From assembly GCA_039720395.1 (NCBI GenBank), contig CM077833.1, forward strand, positions 16,615,133 through 16,679,132: a stretch of 64,000 bases of DNA. Direction: 5' to 3'. The translations under genes and the position numbers were made by a program. Each line of letters opens with the position of its first letter. The first letter of the stretch is position 1. Origin of the DNA: Liquidambar formosana. Taxonomy: Eukaryota; Streptophyta; Magnoliopsida; Saxifragales; Altingiaceae. Positions 61,101-64,000 of the stretch are shown here, one piece after another. The notes under the pieces are model-generated. The model was given only the letters and a program-made list of their open reading frames with translations, ran no database searches and had not been told where the DNA came from.

Positions 61101-61665
61101 TGTGGAATGATGAAAAATAGAGTAGCTTATAGCAATGGTGAGCAAAGCTAGGAATATCGGGTCGGGTTACTTTAATCAAGTTGGGTAAAGTAGAGGGACA
61201 ATTTGGAGCTGGGTTATGCCTCTGTTTGTGCTGTGCCTATCCGCAAACAAAAGTCTGTCTGGATCCATTTGAACTCCTTTGCCTCCATTTCAAATTGATC
61301 TTAGAAACTGCTGGGAGGTTCAGCCGTTCAGCCATGGTCTGTTCGTTTTCCATATAAAATATATTAGACGCAATTTTGGCATACCAATGAGACTAATTTC
61401 CTAAAAAGGTCTTCTTGTTGGTGCCCGGTGGTAAAAATCATACAGTTCAAAGTATTATAAGGATGTCTTGATATAAGTTATAACAACTTCATGTGCTACA
61501 TTAACGATATAGCATAGATGCATCACTTAAATTGGTATCATTCCACGAGAAATCGAGTTCATATTTTTTAGAATATTATTTTGGTTTGTTAATGTCAAAT
61601 AATTCTGCTGCCGTTTGGTCCTGTAAATCAAATCTCCAGCCTTTTCTCTTGGTTAAATAAAAATT

Positions 61666-61884
61666 TTATTGCAAACTATTGAATAATACAAATCCATTCT
61701 TATCCTTGACAGAAAAAGAACCAGCCAAAGCATTAATCTCTCTACATACGTGAATACCATCCCAAATTAAACTCTTAAGTTGTGCGGTCATATTACGGTT
61801 CTCTGGAATCATAAGCCTAAGCCTAACCTTCCATGGAGCATTATTAGGATTCCAAATCACATCCCTAGCATTGATGGAATACAA
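61666..61884 (-). pseudogene. Possible LINE RNase H-like C-terminal remnant
   Basis: The open frame contains HVCREINALAGSFSVKD, similar to the H-x-x-RE-x-N-x-x-A block at the end of the RNase H domain in plant LINE-derived proteins. It is on the same strand as the LINE piece at 62858-63460 and could belong to the same copy. Confidence 0.35.
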
Positions 61885-62857
61885 ATGTCAAGCCAACTCT
61901 ACTCTAATTTTTATTGCCACAAAGTCCCAACACCGAATCGGGATATCAGTAGCAACAGCAAAGGCTCTCGACATATTACCCTCAACCCTACTCTAATTTC
62001 TCGTCCAAATTCTTCTTTCACAGCAGCTAGTTTGGCCTGAAATCACCAAAGAATAATAATCAAACATAATTGCATAGAACATTAAGCTTACATCATATGA
62101 CGAGCAAGGATCCTCTCCATTGAAATCAGAACTGTTTATACCATATGTTTTGGTCGTCCCACATGGTATGAATGATCTAGATTTCAATGGACCAACCATT
62201 AAATGGTGAGAATCTCTTCCCCATCATAACATACTAAAAAAATCCACCCTGTCCAGTGGATGAAATGAAACAGTCTTAAATCCAAAGGGATAGCACCAAC
62301 TAATGTGATATTTTAATTTCCCCAAACATGGTCCGATCAAAGAGCAGAAAAGCAGTTATTTGCACCTAGAAAGGGTACTACTTATCGGAATGATATAATA
62401 TAGCTCAGAATATAATCATAATCTACCCATCAATGTGATGCCCCTCCAAAAACTTTAAAAACCAAGGCCCATCATCTCATGGGATCCATGATTGACATTA
62501 ATTTTTGTTGAAACAAATTAAAGTATTACTAAACATGCATCTCAATTGCGAGTAACACTCCATATAACCTAACCACTCACGGTAAGCTTATGATAAGCTT
62601 GTGCTACTTGGGTTCTACTTCTTGTGCAAATCAAAAGTGCACGTCCTTATCTCTACCTAGTTATCCTTATCAAAGTGAGACATCATGTGAATTTGAGTTA
62701 CTGATGTTTCGAACATCTCTCTCTCAAATCAGGATAAAAATGTATTTATAATTTTAAATGAGGATAATATTGTCAATCAAAGGTTTTTCTGCCTATCTCT
62801 ACCTAGTTATCCTTACCAAAGTGAGGCATCGTGCTTGACTTCCTCCATACTAACAGG

Positions 62858-63460
62858 TTAGCAAAGACAATTCCGATTATCCTCACATAAAACAAGCCCT
62901 GCAGCCAAAGAATCAGATTTAAAAAGAACCCTAGAGCAAATCTTAACTCCCAAAAACCTCTGAAAATAATTTACACACTCCCATCTAATTCTATACTCAT
63001 CCGAATTCTTCTCACCATTCTCCAATAGTAAACTCAAAATTTCTAGCTCTTCAACTTTGCCATTGCTGTGAAAGAAACTTGAACAATTATCACCTAACTG
63101 GGACCATTTTATCTTTGACTTTTGTTTAAAGAAACTCTCTTCAGTAAGAACTAACCTAGAATACTCAGCCACACAAAATTTTTCCTGTTGAACAGGCTCG
63201 ACATTCTCTGAACCAAGCTGAATTTCTTTCTGAATTGTATCCAACTAACCTCTCCTCTCTTCAACTTTCTTAAAACTATCGAGCGTACTCATTCCCATTT
63301 AACTCCTTTAGCTTTACCTTAAGAAGCTTAAACTTAGAAACCACTTTGAACATTGGCCACCCCACAACAAGACTATGATCAGGGAACCCAGGACAAAGAA
63401 ATTCAGCCCCAAAAGCATTAAAGGATACACTTAATCCCCTACAATCCATTGGTGGTTAGC
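62858..63460 (-). pseudogene. L1-type LINE fragment (endonuclease end to pre-RT region)
   Basis: On minus from about 63420: FLCPGFPDHSLVVGWPMFK (end of the endonuclease, SDH-like motif), then LTEESFFKQKSKIKWSQLGD and NCSSFFHSNGKVEELEIL. These match the order L-EE-FLKQKSR-W-LGD-N-FFH upstream of the RT in plant L1 ORF2. The frame breaks near 63245 and stops after 62858; no RT follows. Dead. Confidence 0.75.
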
Positions 63461-63590
63461 CTAAATCTGTCCAATTTGCACATGACCCATATACAACCCT
63501 CTTGATTATTACTTCAAGAACATATATTTACAACCCTTAATATTTGAGGTCCATAAGCTCAGAATCAACCACACATCACCCAAACTCTAA

Positions 63591-63799
63591 GGCCATGTTT
63601 GTTTAGTTGGAATGGAATGGATGAGAATAAAATTTGATTCCATGTTTGAAGTAGTTTGGAATGGAATGAAAAGGGATTAGAAATGACTATCCAAACTTAC
63701 TGTTTGATTTCATTCCCATTTAAATTATCTCATCCAAACATGTTTGTTTGGAATGTGATTCCATTCCATCCATTCCATTCCAGTTAAACAAAGATGGCC
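63591..63799. mobile_element. Tourist-like MITE, 209 bp, TAA duplication
   Basis: Ends GGCCATGTTTGTTTAGTTGG (left) and GGCCATCTTTGTTTAACTGG (right, minus) match at 17 of 20 bases. Flanked by TAA at 63588-63590 and 63800-63802. The arms continue with GGAATGGAATGG, forming a long hairpin. Confidence 0.85.
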
Positions 63800-64000
63800 T
63801 AATAGAATCCCAGCATTCACTACCCTACCCCCTACCTTGTCATCAAAATTAAAAAGCCCCATTGAAGTCACCCATGACCACCCAAGTAGCAGTGAACACA
63901 GACAAACACAAAGAACTCCATTGATGCCTGAAATAATAATCAAATTTGAGAAAAAAAGAGGAAAATATGAGCAGTTTTTAGTGAAGGTTTTTAACGTATA

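Noticed and set aside
1..64000. LTR retrotransposons
   Set aside because: I saw no gag-pol motifs, primer binding site or paired long direct repeats; a self-alignment dot plot would be decisive and could not be run.

Overview
This window is eudicot nuclear DNA. It is AT-rich and intron-dense, full of dinucleotide microsatellites, and carries Helitron, Mutator-like, Tourist-like MITE, SINE and L1/RTE LINE remnants. The tree-like mix of small genes with long, transposon-stuffed introns suggests a woody species, but I cannot name it. All exon structures were assembled by hand from reading frame, GT/AG sites and remembered family sequences; no alignment was run.

Four protein genes and one tRNA are well supported. 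(1) The 3' end of a COV1-like (DUF502) gene lies on + at 491-5495; its 5' exons are outside the window. (2) tRNA-Asn(GTT) lies on + at 11582-11655. (3) A complete six-exon plastid COG0212 gene (paralogue of 5-formyltetrahydrofolate cyclo-ligase) lies on - at 12304-19198. (4) A complete 14-coding-exon polypyrimidine tract-binding protein of the PTB3 type lies on - at 28331-43233, with a non-coding 5' exon upstream. (5) A complete eight-coding-exon Alba-domain protein with an RGG tail lies on + at 53187-60241.

Between and inside the genes the sequence is mostly mobile DNA. 7.3-10.6 kb holds Helitron ends in both orientations. 19.2-25.6 kb is a nested block (a Helitron inside a TIR element, next to a 5'-truncated LINE) whose edge is 38 bp from the COG0212 start codon. 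PTB3 introns contain LINE reverse-transcriptase remnants, a SINE, a TIR element inside a GA microsatellite, and an inverted repeat of LINE sequence. 44.8-51.9 kb contains two Mutator-type elements with exact 9-bp target duplications. The last 3.7 kb has LINE debris and a Tourist-like MITE.

The genes do not form an operon or a pathway. Two are RNA-binding proteins (PTB3, Alba), one is a plastid metabolic enzyme homologue, and one is a membrane protein of vascular patterning. I did not find an undescribed defence or biosynthetic system. The most unusual material is the transposon architecture: the stacked insertions at the COG0212 promoter, the target site shared by two elements, the intronic LINE hairpin, and a segmental duplication in the Alba gene that copies a splice donor.
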